The notes beneath the pieces are model-generated. The model worked only from the letters and a program-made list of their open reading frames with translations, did no database searches and was not told the DNA's origin. A stretch of 64,000 nucleotides of DNA, from contig NC_021171.1 of assembly GCF_000242895.2 (NCBI RefSeq), forward strand, positions 1,956,001-2,020,000, written 5' to 3'. Below, piece after piece: positions 50,800-60,424 of this stretch (the first letter of the stretch is position 1; every line of letters begins with the position of its first letter). The stretch comes from Bacillus sp. 1NLA3E (GTDB lineage Bacteria; Bacillota; Bacilli; Bacillales; Cytobacillaceae). A program made the translations under genes and the position numbers.

Positions 50800-52119
50800 A
50801 TGATGAATCTGGAAGAACAATCCTTTATTGAAAAATATATTCTAAAAAGTGGTGAACGACTTAACCCAATCCCAACTAGTCTTGCAAATAACTATTTAAC
50901 GGATATACAAATTGTAAAAAAGACAGAGAGGACGTTCAGGATCGTTGGCCTCCTTACCCTTTCGAAATATCGTAACAAATCGGGACATGCAGAAGACGAA
51001 TTGCTAAAAGCTAACTTAACTCCGACAAAGAAAATCCATTGGAATGATCATGATCCAAACACAATCAGATGGTTTGAGCAAGGCTGGATCATGAAGGAAA
51101 TCCGCTTCAAAAAGGATGGGAGAACACCGGACTCACAGCATTATCGAATGGGATATCGTTTATACCAATATCTGCAAGATTTACAACGGGCAAAAGAAAA
51201 TGAATGGGAACTAGAACTAAATCGAATCAAAAGTAAATTCATTCAAATAAATCAAAAACCATCCTTTCCCATTTCAGAGCAACGGGAAAATGGAATAAAA
51301 ACATGCATATCAGTTATAAATGAACTATTTAACCAAGATGCCCCTAAGTTACAAAATTCACATCTTTTTCCTATCCATTGGCCAATGATAAAGAATATAA
51401 AATTTCTTCATTTTAACGTGGCATTTCTTCAAATCTGTCTTCAGAAATTGGAATTTGATTGGAAGGAAATCGGTGCCAACTATTTTAAAGAAATCGGTGG
51501 ATCAAAAGAGTTTGATAAAAATAAAGACGATTTTATTGAAATCTTAGAAGAACAATCACAATGTCCGGCAGCTTTACTTGGATTGACTAGCCTTGGTAAG
51601 ATTACTCCGCTTTATTTTTCCGGGCAATTAACAGGCAACTTTTCTTCCTATTCTTATGGACCAGTCCATGCGTTGACGGACTTATCCATTTCCCAGGAGC
51701 AATACTCCACGAGCGCAACAACCTTGTGGCTTGTCGAAAATCGAGCGATCTTAACAAGAATCGCCTCACAAAAGCAGTTTCTACACAATACCCATTCATT
51801 AATGCTTTGTATTGATGGGCATCTTCGGTCATCACATAAGCAATGCATCATTCAGCTACTAAAAAATAGTACAATCCAGCAAGCCATTATTTGGACTGAT
51901 TATGACCCTGATGGCCTACAGATTTCAAAAGAAATATACGAAACAATATTTGAAACGAAAACCAAGTTACAACCTAAGTGGATCACTGCCGAGCAGGAGG
52001 TTCTTGTAACCTGGCAAGATTACCAACTATATATGCAAGCTTTTCTAAAAATAAAGAAGATGGAGCAAGAGGAAGTATTAGGGGGTGCTGACGTTTGGGA
52101 AAAATGGGTCCGTCATTAA
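50800..52119 (+). CDS. jetD: Wadjet JetD nuclease subunit
   Basis: 439 residues. C-terminal Toprim/DUF2220-like region: LWLVENRAILTRIASQ, HSLMLCIDGHLRSSHKQCI, AIIWTDYDPDGLQI with the metal-binding Asp set D367/D369/D371. JetD is the topoisomerase VI-like nuclease that cuts small circular DNA after loop extrusion by JetABC. ATG start with a weak GGGGTATTAAC site. First gene of the operon; its stop overlaps the JetA start. Confidence 0.85.
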   Translation: MMNLEEQSFIEKYILKSGERLNPIPTSLANNYLTDIQIVKKTERTFRIVGLLTLSKYRNKSGHAEDELLKANLTPTKKIHWNDHDPNTIRWFEQGWIMKEIRFKKDGRTPDSQHYRMGYRLYQYLQDLQRAKENEWELELNRIKSKFIQINQKPSFPISEQRENGIKTCISVINELFNQDAPKLQNSHLFPIHWPMIKNIKFLHFNVAFLQICLQKLEFDWKEIGANYFKEIGGSKEFDKNKDDFIEILEEQSQCPAALLGLTSLGKITPLYFSGQLTGNFSSYSYGPVHALTDLSISQEQYSTSATTLWLVENRAILTRIASQKQFLHNTHSLMLCIDGHLRSSHKQCIIQLLKNSTIQQAIIWTDYDPDGLQISKEIYETIFETKTKLQPKWITAEQEVLVTWQDYQLYMQAFLKIKKMEQEEVLGGADVWEKWVRH

Positions 52120-53519
52120 TTTCAATTTTTCAGGCAACCGAATCGGCTCCTGAATTACTTCAATCGATGAAGGATATCGCCACTTTATCAGGTGTTTTAA
52201 GTGAACTAGGCTCGCAAAGTTCATTTCAATCTCCGATAGAGATTCTTCGGTTTTTAAAAATCATCCAGTTAATAAACGAGGCTGCCCTGGGTTTAGACGA
52301 TCCGATTGATAACGCTGAGACCGTCTATTATCGCTATCGAAACCGTTACCGAGATCCAGAACCACCTTCGAAAAAAAGGGTGGAACAAGTCATTAATGTG
52401 CTGGTGAAATATAACTGGATCTCCAAACAATCGAGGCAGATTAAAATGCGTGATACAGGTAAACGAATGATGGATGCGTTAATTCGTTTAGCCAATGATG
52501 CAATGGCTTATTACATGAACGATGATATTGGACGTTCCCTCTTTCAAGCGAGACGAGATGCTGATTTAAGTGAAGCATACGATGATCGTGGAATCTCCGG
52601 TGGGAATAAGATTGCCAGCATGATTCGAAATGTCGAGGATGCTATTCAGTTAATGAAAGAACGCGAATTGGAAATGCTCGCAGATCGAAACGCTCTCCCA
52701 CAGCTCGAATTGATTCATCAGCTGATGCAAGAATTAGAGGAAAAAATACAGGAACGCTTCCGACAATTCCAAACATTGGAGGAGAGCCTTGTTCTCTCCA
52801 ATTTAATGCAAAAAGGCACAGCTTCACTTGCTGAAGGAACAAACTTAAGTTTAGGCATGATTAATAAATATTTAAAGTTTACGCATATGCAAAAAACCCC
52901 CTTATCTTCGACTATTCAACCGGAAAAGGTTCGTGAATTTATTGTGAAAATGTTTGATCCACCCCTTGATTCGGATATTCCGAATGTGTATCAACTGTTT
53001 AGCTTTATGGAACAAGGACAATATGAAGACGAAGCAAGAGATGGTTTATGGATGCCGGTAAAATTTGCTGCCCCAATCTCTCCAATCGCGATTGATGAAG
53101 CGGTAAATTTCTTAGAAACGTATGAACCAGTGGTTATGCCGTTCGATGATCCCGAAGAGGAAGTGGAGTATGAATCTGAGCATATTTTGGAGCAAGAGCT
53201 GAACGAAATTATGGGGGAATCACAATGGCTAATGACCAAATCCATGATTGAGACCGCGGCGATTGAAGCTTTTTTAGAAGAACATGAAGCTGCACCGATG
53301 GAACAAGTCGTGATCGAAGCCACTTCCACAAAATGGAGTGATGCTGTAAATGCGGTGACGGCCATTGCCGCTTTAGTTGGTAATAAAAAAATAACCATAT
53401 CTAATCCGACAGAAAAGATAGATATCCCTAAATATGAACGAAGTTGGGAGTGGATGAATTCAGATGACGGAAAAAACATTATCCGAAAACGCAATGCACG
53501 AAGAGAACAAAGTGAGTAA
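52095..53519 (+). CDS. jetA: Wadjet JetA (kleisin-like) subunit
   Basis: 474 residues. MukF-like: N-terminal winged-helix region (SLISIFQATESAPELLQ... VEQVINVLVKYNWI), a long helical middle (IRNVEDAIQLMKEREL, LMQELEEKIQERFRQFQTLEESLVLS), and a C-terminal part. JetA is the kleisin that bridges the SMC heads. TTG start overlaps the end of jetD by 25 bases with AGGGGGTG upstream; ATG 52104 is an alternative. Overlaps jetB by 56 bases. Confidence 0.85.
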   Translation: MGKMGPSLISIFQATESAPELLQSMKDIATLSGVLSELGSQSSFQSPIEILRFLKIIQLINEAALGLDDPIDNAETVYYRYRNRYRDPEPPSKKRVEQVINVLVKYNWISKQSRQIKMRDTGKRMMDALIRLANDAMAYYMNDDIGRSLFQARRDADLSEAYDDRGISGGNKIASMIRNVEDAIQLMKERELEMLADRNALPQLELIHQLMQELEEKIQERFRQFQTLEESLVLSNLMQKGTASLAEGTNLSLGMINKYLKFTHMQKTPLSSTIQPEKVREFIVKMFDPPLDSDIPNVYQLFSFMEQGQYEDEARDGLWMPVKFAAPISPIAIDEAVNFLETYEPVVMPFDDPEEEVEYESEHILEQELNEIMGESQWLMTKSMIETAAIEAFLEEHEAAPMEQVVIEATSTKWSDAVNAVTAIAALVGNKKITISNPTEKIDIPKYERSWEWMNSDDGKNIIRKRNARREQSE

Positions 53520-54195
53520 TCCAAACGATCTGCAGGCTGAGGAAAACTTTAATCCACTTAATGTGATGCAATCCTTAAAGGGGATGCTAACTGAGTCGGA
53601 GGAATTTGCATTTATGAATATTTTGTTCTCCTCCTCGGCATCGATTCGCTCAGGGAATTTTGGGCTTTCCCGCAAAGAAGTGGAGAAGCTTTTGCAAATT
53701 CAGGGCGATGATCAAAGATTCTTTTCTTTTATGACAAGGGTAAATCAAGCCGTTAGTCGCTATATGAAGGTCATTTATGATGATCGCCGTGACCAAGTCA
53801 TCGTGATGATGAGGGTTCCAGCTCGTGCTGCACGAAGTACGTTATCGAAAGAAAGTCTTTCGATTCTTTTATATATGTTTTATCAGCAAGAGGTATTACA
53901 GCATGAATTTACGTTATTTGATCAAATACTTGAGGCATTTGGCCATGAAACAACGAAGGCCAACCAAAGAATTTTAATCAATATTGATCCACTTAGAAAA
54001 ATTGGAGCCATTGAAGACTATGAGACAAACTCTCAAGAAAAAGCATATCAGTTAACGGCAATTGGAGTTCATATGTTTTCTGATTCTTTCCTAAGAAGAA
54101 CGACAGAATTTAGTCAATCCAATCAATTAAATAAAGAGGAAGTGCTGAAGTTTTTTAAACGGTATAACTTATATCAGAAAGGAGAAGCGGAATGA
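53464..54195 (+). CDS. jetB: Wadjet JetB (KITE/MukE-like) subunit
   Basis: 243 residues, winged-helix protein: KEVEKLLQIQGDDQRFFSFMTRVNQAVSRYMKVIYDDRRDQVIVMMRV and SKESLSILLYMFYQQEVLQHEFTLFDQIL. Partner of JetA in the SMC complex. Overlaps jetA, and its stop overlaps the jetC start as ATGA, so the whole operon is translationally coupled. Confidence 0.83.
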   Translation: MTEKTLSENAMHEENKVSNPNDLQAEENFNPLNVMQSLKGMLTESEEFAFMNILFSSSASIRSGNFGLSRKEVEKLLQIQGDDQRFFSFMTRVNQAVSRYMKVIYDDRRDQVIVMMRVPARAARSTLSKESLSILLYMFYQQEVLQHEFTLFDQILEAFGHETTKANQRILINIDPLRKIGAIEDYETNSQEKAYQLTAIGVHMFSDSFLRRTTEFSQSNQLNKEEVLKFFKRYNLYQKGEAE

Positions 54196-57100
54196 TTCCT
54201 TTGAGACTCACTTTCTCCGGAATTCGGGATTATCCTCCTACCCTTTTAGATTTGTCAGGTGCCGATGAGCATGTGATGATTACCGGACCCAATGGAGCTG
54301 GCAAATCCACGATTACCTTTTGCATGGGAGCTGTTTTGTATTCATCCAAAGTTGATGTGGAAGGGTTAAAATCTCGGAATCTGCCACTTGACCAAACCTG
54401 GAAGGCTAAGATCTCCTTGCTGTTTCAAAATGAAGGAATAATGAGAATTGATGCGCCGTCGTTTATTGAGTTTACTTTGAAAATCACTCAAGATCCGGGA
54501 CAGCCGATGAAAAAAGAGTTCATCATCGCTACAGGTGATTTGATCGATGAGTGGGAAGATACAGTTAGGTATACATCAGGAGATAGGGTTTTTAGTTTTT
54601 CGACCTATAAAAAAGACCTCCAATATAAATACAAGGTGGACCCTGACCTTTATTATCTAATTTGGTACCAGCAAGAGGTAAACCAATTTGCCGTCATGTA
54701 TCCCGAGGAGCGTTTTCGGATTTTTAGTGAAATGCATGGGATTGATAAAGTCCAGCGTGATTGGGAAGAAAGTATGGAAAAAGTAAAAGATACAGAAGAG
54801 TCACTACGGAGTGCAGAGTCGAATGTAAAAATAATGAAGCAAGAGCTATCGATGAAAAAAACGTCGTTAGATCGATTTTTAGATAATCAAAATCGTCTTA
54901 ATGACGGCGGCAAGCTCTATATTCAAGCATTATTACAATTAGAAGAGCACTATAAAAAAGAAAAAGATAGATTAGGTGAATTAACCTCGCAACTAATTGA
55001 CGATATGGAAGAGGCAAAAGATGATTTAACACTAAAAATTGCTTTAAAAGAGAGGAACCTGGAGGAATTAGAAGAATACAAAATACAACAGCACCAATTG
55101 AATCATGAAATTGACTCCAACACGATTAAACGTGATGAACTGAGTTTCAAAATAATGGAACTTCAAGCACGAATTGAAGAACTTGACCAAGAATTAGATG
55201 CGATTACAAAAAGAAAAAATCAAATTTCGAGAACGGAAGAAGAAGTGAAAGCGGCTTTAGTGAAGTTAGCAGGAGAAGAAGAGATAGCCAATGCAGAGTT
55301 GGAGAAGAATCAGCAGCTGTTGAAGGTTCGAGAAAATGACCGTCAGGAAAAAATAGAGCAAATCGCTCGGTTAGATTTACAAGTCGAAAATGATGAACAA
55401 GGCCACAGCCTCCATTCAGAACGGTTACGACAATATCAAAGCAGCCATGCGGTCCAATCAACAATCGATGCTCTAAATGCGAAGGTGTCAGCAAATAGAG
55501 AAAACCTCTTCGTCAAAAATCGAAAAGAAAATGAATTGGCTGAGGAATTAGTGCTGTTGGAGGAAAATCGGGATTTATCACTACGCCAATTGGAATCAAT
55601 GAAGTTTTTCCGAGCTCAACAAATGAAGGCTTATGCACTTCGTGAATTATTGGAACTGGATGAAGAGGCATCGATTAAAGCGGAACAGCTCTTTAATGCG
55701 ATAAAATATACGATATTTTTCGATGGTAAGTTTGTTTTACCACCAAATGATTTATATCATGTTCCGCTAAGGTCGATTGTTCCAGAACGCATGATGACCA
55801 GTTTGCCAAATCTCCATTTAAAAGTGAAAAAGGGCCTTGGAGAAAATGAATTAGTTCATGGTATGAAAGCACTGTGGTGGGTTGAACAGTTTTTCATTGA
55901 AGGCACCGTTTCCATTAAAAATGGTATTTTAATGGATCCAATGGGGCTTCGAGGTCCTCAGGAAAAAAATCGTTATATTTTAAGTTTCAAAGCTTTAATG
56001 GCAAGAAAACTTGAAGTTAAAAATGTACTGGTTGCGCTTCGTCAAGATCTATCCCAAATAGAGCAGGATATTGAAATGGATACGAGGCAAATTCAAGAAC
56101 TAAATAGTATCATTCACCAGGTGAAGGAATCGGAAGCGTTCATGACAATTGAGCATGAGCGTATGTTGAGGAAAAAGAATTTAGCTGAAGAAAAAGTAGA
56201 AAAAGGGAAAATAGAGGATGAAATTCAACACTTGGAAGCGGAAGAGAAAAAGCTCGTCCGGCTCCAATTGAAACAGGAACAAGATCGGGGAATTTTAGAA
56301 GAAGAAGAAGCCATATATGCTGAGCTTGGGAAAATGAAAGATAAGTATGAGGAACGGAACCGGTTACAGGAGCAATTATTAGAAGTGAAGGAACAATTAA
56401 AGCTACAAAAAACTAAAGTTGAAAAACTAGAAACTGATTTTGACGAGATAAAACAAACTATAAATAAACTTGATAGAAATCTTGATCATTTAGATGATGC
56501 GATTGCAGCGGTTAATCGAAAAATATTAATGATAGACAAGCAAAAGGGATCAAGTATAGAAGAACAAGATGGAGCAAAACAGGAGTTAGTTCAAATCATT
56601 AAGGATTTGGAAGAGATGAAACAAATGATTCCAACTCTCTACAATGAAGTATCTATGAATTTCTCAATTGAACAACTACCTTCTGTAACAAACATAAAGC
56701 AGGCCTGCGAAAACGGGAAAGTGAGATTTGATCATGCTCGGAACGAAACCGGCATCGACCCAGCTGCTCCGGAAAATTACGAAACGGTAAAACAAGAGTA
56801 CGAGCGATTGGATAATGATTACAAGCGGACGAAAATTTTACTTGATCAAGATAAGGAACGAATGGAAGGCTTAAAGGACCAACTAGAAACAACGATCAAT
56901 ATGCGTGTCCTTGAGCTACAGCAACGATTTAAATCTTACATGGGACAATTTCAATTCGAAGGCGATATAAGCTGGGAGTCCTATGAGGATAGAAAAAAGC
57001 GTACTCAGTTTAAATTGTTCATTAAAGCCCGAAAAGAAGGTCACCGGGGAAAAATGGAGGATGTAAGCACAAAAGCTCGAGGTGGACGAGTCGGTAAAGG

Positions 57101-57395
57101 AGTTTCCGGTGGTGAGGAGTCACTGAGTTCCTTGCTGTTTGCGCTCGCCCTATTGCAAAACCTGCAAAGCACTCCAGGATTTATTGTTTTGGATGAATTC
57201 GATAGTGCTTTAGATGAGAATCGCAAAGTAAAAGTATTTGAATTATATGCCCACGAATTGAGAAGGAAACTAATCATTCTTACGCCAAAATCACATGAAG
57301 AAACTTATCTGAATAAATTCTCGAGAGCCTTTGTCGTCCAACACGACCCAACCGTTCCGAAAAGTAGGGTAGTAGGGATTATCAAAACAGTATAG
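54192..57395 (+). CDS. jetC: Wadjet JetC SMC-like ATPase
   Basis: 1067 residues. Walker A GPNGAGKST at 32-40, long coiled coils (about 200-400 and 600-900), a hinge-like domain about 480-600 (KYTIFFDGKFVLPPNDLYHVPL), ABC signature GVSGGEESLSSLLFALALL, Walker B FIVLDEFDSALDENR. It is the MukB-like motor that extrudes DNA loops. Ribosome site AAAGGAGAAG. Complete and intact, without frameshifts. Confidence 0.93.
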   Translation: MIPLRLTFSGIRDYPPTLLDLSGADEHVMITGPNGAGKSTITFCMGAVLYSSKVDVEGLKSRNLPLDQTWKAKISLLFQNEGIMRIDAPSFIEFTLKITQDPGQPMKKEFIIATGDLIDEWEDTVRYTSGDRVFSFSTYKKDLQYKYKVDPDLYYLIWYQQEVNQFAVMYPEERFRIFSEMHGIDKVQRDWEESMEKVKDTEESLRSAESNVKIMKQELSMKKTSLDRFLDNQNRLNDGGKLYIQALLQLEEHYKKEKDRLGELTSQLIDDMEEAKDDLTLKIALKERNLEELEEYKIQQHQLNHEIDSNTIKRDELSFKIMELQARIEELDQELDAITKRKNQISRTEEEVKAALVKLAGEEEIANAELEKNQQLLKVRENDRQEKIEQIARLDLQVENDEQGHSLHSERLRQYQSSHAVQSTIDALNAKVSANRENLFVKNRKENELAEELVLLEENRDLSLRQLESMKFFRAQQMKAYALRELLELDEEASIKAEQLFNAIKYTIFFDGKFVLPPNDLYHVPLRSIVPERMMTSLPNLHLKVKKGLGENELVHGMKALWWVEQFFIEGTVSIKNGILMDPMGLRGPQEKNRYILSFKALMARKLEVKNVLVALRQDLSQIEQDIEMDTRQIQELNSIIHQVKESEAFMTIEHERMLRKKNLAEEKVEKGKIEDEIQHLEAEEKKLVRLQLKQEQDRGILEEEEAIYAELGKMKDKYEERNRLQEQLLEVKEQLKLQKTKVEKLETDFDEIKQTINKLDRNLDHLDDAIAAVNRKILMIDKQKGSSIEEQDGAKQELVQIIKDLEEMKQMIPTLYNEVSMNFSIEQLPSVTNIKQACENGKVRFDHARNETGIDPAAPENYETVKQEYERLDNDYKRTKILLDQDKERMEGLKDQLETTINMRVLELQQRFKSYMGQFQFEGDISWESYEDRKKRTQFKLFIKARKEGHRGKMEDVSTKARGGRVGKGVSGGEESLSSLLFALALLQNLQSTPGFIVLDEFDSALDENRKVKVFELYAHELRRKLIILTPKSHEETYLNKFSRAFVVQHDPTVPKSRVVGIIKTV

Positions 57396-57404
57396 GTAAG
57401 CGTA

Positions 57405-57438
57405 AGACACCGACCATTATGGGGGGTGTCTTGTTTTG
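57405..57438 (+). terminator. Terminator of the jet operon
   Basis: AAGACACC pairs with GGTGTCTT, then GTTTT. It ends the transcription unit 10 bp after jetC. Confidence 0.75.
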
Positions 57439-57568
57439 TGTAATTCATGGGGATTCTTAGGGGGAATCCAGGAATTCATGGGGACTTGATCATAGGGTAG
57501 CACTCGGAAGTTTTGTTCAAATTTCGAAGCTTTAGTAAAGCACTTTTAAGCTAAAGGAAGTGTAATTA

Positions 57569-57646
57569 ATGCAATCATGGCAAAATACTTTCGTGAGTGA
57601 TCCGAAAATTCGGATTGGTGTATCGTTTCTTGTTAATGCTAAGTAA
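57569..57646 (+). CDS. Possible small peptide
   Basis: 25 codons, MQSWQNTFVSDPKIRIGVSF..., with AAGGAAG nine bases upstream. It contains the palindrome ATCCGAAAATTCGGAT. No family known; could be a fragment of a lost gene. The surrounding gap 57439-57760 shows nothing else. Confidence 0.3.
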   Translation: MQSWQNTFVSDPKIRIGVSFLVNAK

Positions 57647-57760
57647 TAGTAGAAAACAAATATAGAACATTTGTTCCTTATGTGTTATTATAAAAGAAGA
57701 AATCAGCCCCCCAGATGCAAAATTCCCCAATTCATTAATTCCTCAAAAGGATGTGTTACA

Positions 57761-58678
57761 ATGGCACTTGTACAAGAAATGCATATCCGTGAAACTCCCA
57801 ACACGTATATCCACCATGATCAATTATTTAAACAGCTAATTCAGACCTTTTTCGAAGAGTTCTTAGAAGCTTTTTTTCCAGAGGTCCACAAATCAATCGA
57901 TTTTTCAGCGCTGAAGCCTTTGTCTGAAGAAATGTTTACCGATTTACTTGAAGGCGAGAGTCGAAGAGCTGACATTATCATTGAAACAAAGCTAAAAAAA
58001 CAGGAAACAATTATTATCATCCATGTTGAGCCACAAAGCTATGGACAACCAAATTTTCATGAAAGAATGTATCATTATTTCAGTCTCCTCTATAATAGAT
58101 ATAGGAAACCAGTTTTACCTATCGCTATCTTTTCGTATGATCAAAAACGGAATGAACAGAACCAATTTACAGTTTCATTTCCTTTTTTTCATGTATTGAT
58201 TTTTCAGTTTTTAATGCTGGAACTTAAGAAAATGAATTGGCGTTCGTATATTCAAACGAGTAATCCTGTGGCTGCAGCGCTTCTTAGTAAGATGGGATAT
58301 ACTGAAAAGGAAAGAGTCCAAGTCAAAAAGGAATTTTTGCGGATGTTAGTAAAAATGGAACTAAACCCAGCAAAAGCAGAACTCATTAACGGCTTCTTTG
58401 AAACATATTTATCCTTAAATAAACATGAGGAGGAAAAGCTGATGGAAGAAATTAAACAATTGGATCAACACGAATCAGATCAAATTTTTAAACTACCGAA
58501 TTCATGGCGTGAAAAGGGATTAAAAGAGGGATTACAAGAAGGATTAAAAGAAGGCAAAATGCAAGAAAAAAGACAGGTAGCCCTTGAAATGTTAAAAGAG
58601 GGATTAAATATAGAACTAATCGCTAAAATTACAAAGCTTGATCAAAAGGAAATTGAAGAATTAAAGAGAAATCTATAA
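57761..58678 (+). CDS. Rpn family recombination-promoting nuclease/putative transposase
   Basis: 305 residues. N-terminal PD-(D/E)XK-like: HDQLFKQLIQTFFEEFLEAFFPEV, LLEGESRRADIIIETKL, IIIIHVEPQSYGQPNFHERMYHYF. C-terminal charged repeat EKGLKEGLQEGLKEGKMQEKRQVALEML is typical of this family. Rpn proteins are DNA nucleases linked to recombination and possibly defence. ATG 57761 follows AAAGGATG; a longer frame from 57671 lacks a site. It stands just downstream of the Wadjet genes, and a duplicated piece lies at 58797-58857. Confidence 0.83.
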   Translation: MALVQEMHIRETPNTYIHHDQLFKQLIQTFFEEFLEAFFPEVHKSIDFSALKPLSEEMFTDLLEGESRRADIIIETKLKKQETIIIIHVEPQSYGQPNFHERMYHYFSLLYNRYRKPVLPIAIFSYDQKRNEQNQFTVSFPFFHVLIFQFLMLELKKMNWRSYIQTSNPVAAALLSKMGYTEKERVQVKKEFLRMLVKMELNPAKAELINGFFETYLSLNKHEEEKLMEEIKQLDQHESDQIFKLPNSWREKGLKEGLQEGLKEGKMQEKRQVALEMLKEGLNIELIAKITKLDQKEIEELKRNL

Positions 58679-58680
58679 CG

Positions 58681-58714
58681 AAAAGAGCATCATCCAAAAA
58701 TGGGTGGTGCTTTT
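58681..58714 (+). terminator. Intrinsic terminator of the Rpn gene
   Basis: AAAAGAGCATCATCC pairs with GGGTGGTGCTTTT, two bases after the stop. Confidence 0.8.
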
Positions 58715-58796
58715 CAATATTGCCAAGGTCTTCATTAAGCTGTTTGAATAAACCAGGAAAATTTAGCAATAATGAAGCCTCACCATTTCATTAAAA

Positions 58797-58857
58797 ACGG
58801 AACTAAACCCAGCAAAGCAGAACTCATTAACGGTTTCTTTGAAACATACTTAACCAT
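58797..58857 (+). pseudogene. Fragment of a duplicated Rpn-family gene
   Basis: About 60 bp nearly identical to 58364-58424 inside the neighbouring Rpn gene (AACTAAACCCAGC, GCAGAACTCATTAACGG, TTTGAAACATA), with a few substitutions. The rest of the copy is gone. Confidence 0.8.
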
Positions 58858-58999
58858 GAAGAAGGGGATCGGTTCTCCTGTTTAAAATGAACCGTGAGGA
58901 CCGTCCCTATATACAATAATTGGTGCTATAATTGCTGTGAAAATTACCGAGAGTATTGTTTTTCTCATACGTATGCTCCTAAGTTGATTCCTTTAAATC

Positions 59000-59152
59000 A
59001 CATTTCTAAACGAATTTGTTAAACAACCTAGATACATAGGAGCACGACTACCAAGCTCGGAGATATTAGCAAAAAATAGGATAGAGTCGATAAACTTTGA
59101 AAAGGCTAAGACAATCGTAGAATTGGGGCCTGGAACAGGGGTTTTTTCTTAA
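59000..59152 (+). pseudogene. Fragment of a SAM-dependent methyltransferase gene
   Basis: Reads FLNEFVKQPRYIGARLPSSE, ILAKNRIESINFEKAKTI, VELGPGTGVFS then stop. The ELGPGTG motif and FVKQPRYIGA..PSS start are typical of phospholipid/rRNA-type methyltransferases. Neither a proper start nor the remainder is present. A 20-codon minus-strand frame (58906-58968, with AGGAG upstream) nearby is too short to call. Confidence 0.7.
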
Positions 59153-59249
59153 ATATGGAAGATGCTGATTATAAATTGTTCTGTGCCAACGTAGGTACTT
59201 TGTTATCTTGGTTAGTATCAAAATGGTGGTGCACTTTTTCATTGAGAAC

Positions 59250-59936
59250 TTAATGACTTCCAGGTAGGTCTGTATTTTTCAATGGCTCTTTTTTAATGGC
59301 AATAAGTAATTTAATTGTTTGGTCTAATGTTTCGTGTTTTACTTTTGTTGCATCAAACTTAAGCAATCTAAAGGTTGACTGAACACAAAATCCAATGACT
59401 AACGCAGAAATAATCGTTCCAATCCCAACCATTCCTCCGAGTCTCCATCCGGCAAAGACCGCCAAAAGCTCAATTGTTCCACGACAGACACCAACGGGTA
59501 AGCCCGTTTTTCTAGTGAGTGCCACCATCAAACTGTCCCTTGGACCAGCTCCGAATCCTGAGCCAATGTAAAAATACGATGCTATAGCAATAATGAACAA
59601 TCCAATGATGACCATGAGCACTCCAAGCAAGAAATTGCTAGCGACGGGAATTATATCAAAAGCAATCAGCATGTCTAGAAACAATCCAATAAGCACCATA
59701 TTTAACAGGGTGCCGAGTCCGAGTTTTTCACCTAACACTACTGTTATAATTCCAATTACAATTCCAGCAATGATTGAAACGGTGCCGATGCTCATTCCAA
59801 TCGTTTTGGACAATCCAACGTGCAAAACATCCCACGGGGCATATCCTATATTCGCATTCATGGTAACCACGATTCCAAGTGAATATAAAAACAGTCCAAA
59901 TAGTAAACGCACTATACGAGTATAAAATGGTTTCAT
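59250..59936 (-). CDS. YczE/YitT-like membrane protein
   Basis: 228 residues, about five to six membrane helices. GLFLYSLGIVVTMNANIGYAPWDVLHVGLS near the start and FYIGSGFGAGPRDSLMVALTRKTGLPVGVCRGTIE are the repeats typical of the YczE/YyaS/YitT group. Function is poorly known. Starts MKPFYTRIVRLLFG. Solo on the minus strand, no clear terminator. Confidence 0.82.
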   Translation of the reverse strand: MKPFYTRIVRLLFGLFLYSLGIVVTMNANIGYAPWDVLHVGLSKTIGMSIGTVSIIAGIVIGIITVVLGEKLGLGTLLNMVLIGLFLDMLIAFDIIPVASNFLLGVLMVIIGLFIIAIASYFYIGSGFGAGPRDSLMVALTRKTGLPVGVCRGTIELLAVFAGWRLGGMVGIGTIISALVIGFCVQSTFRLLKFDATKVKHETLDQTIKLLIAIKKEPLKNTDLPGSH

Positions 59937-60268
59937 ACAAAATCTACTTTCTATATATGAATTTAAATTGTAGCTATTATTCTAATATTTAGCGCTTAAA
60001 CAAATATATCATAGTAGGGCATGGAGCGGACATACATTCCGTTATTTGAATAAAAATGGTAATTTCGCATTTTATCATAGATGTGTTCCACTATTTAGCT
60101 AAGGGGCTTCTCATTTACTAGATTTTTTAGCAAAAATTGAATTCAGTGCCCTTAAAAAAATGTTCCGAATAAAATCTTTAGAAAGCACAAAAAAAGCATA
60201 GACACAACACTAATCCATGGGCTTTTTGCACGAATAAAATAACTATAAAAAAACTTTTCTAAAAAGCA

Positions 60269-60298
60269 TTGACAATCGAAATGGATATATGGTAAATT
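60269..60298 (+). promoter_or_regulatory. Promoter of the yceI-like gene
   Basis: TTGACA (60269-60274) followed after 18 bp by TAAATT (60293-60298). The gap from 59937 to here has no gene; the only other feature is a weak hairpin near 60190-60230. Confidence 0.6.
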
Positions 60299-60317
60299 TA
60301 TCTCGAGTTAAAGATAA
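60298..60317. promoter_or_regulatory. MhqR-like operator 1
   Basis: TTATCTCGAGTTAAAGATAA: perfect TTATCT/AGATAA outer arms. It overlaps the -10/start region, an ideal position for repression. Similar to the TATCTCGAATTCGAGATA box known for MhqR. Confidence 0.55.
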
Positions 60318-60372
60318 CTTAATTCAAAATATATCTCAGAACTATATTAATCTAATAAACAATATCTCTACT

Positions 60373-60409
60373 GGTTTACCTGGGACTTTTTTGAAATGAC
60401 TGGGTAAAC
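60373..60409 (+). other. Leader hairpin of the yceI-like mRNA
   Basis: GTTTACC (60374-60380) and GGTAAAC (60403-60409) could pair in the 5' untranslated region. No T-run follows, so not a terminator. Confidence 0.3.
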
Positions 60410-60424
60410 AATTTTTCGAGTAAA

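Noticed and set aside
52991-53524. 177-codon minus-strand frame
   Set aside because: Antisense shadow of jetA; low-complexity serine-rich product without domain.
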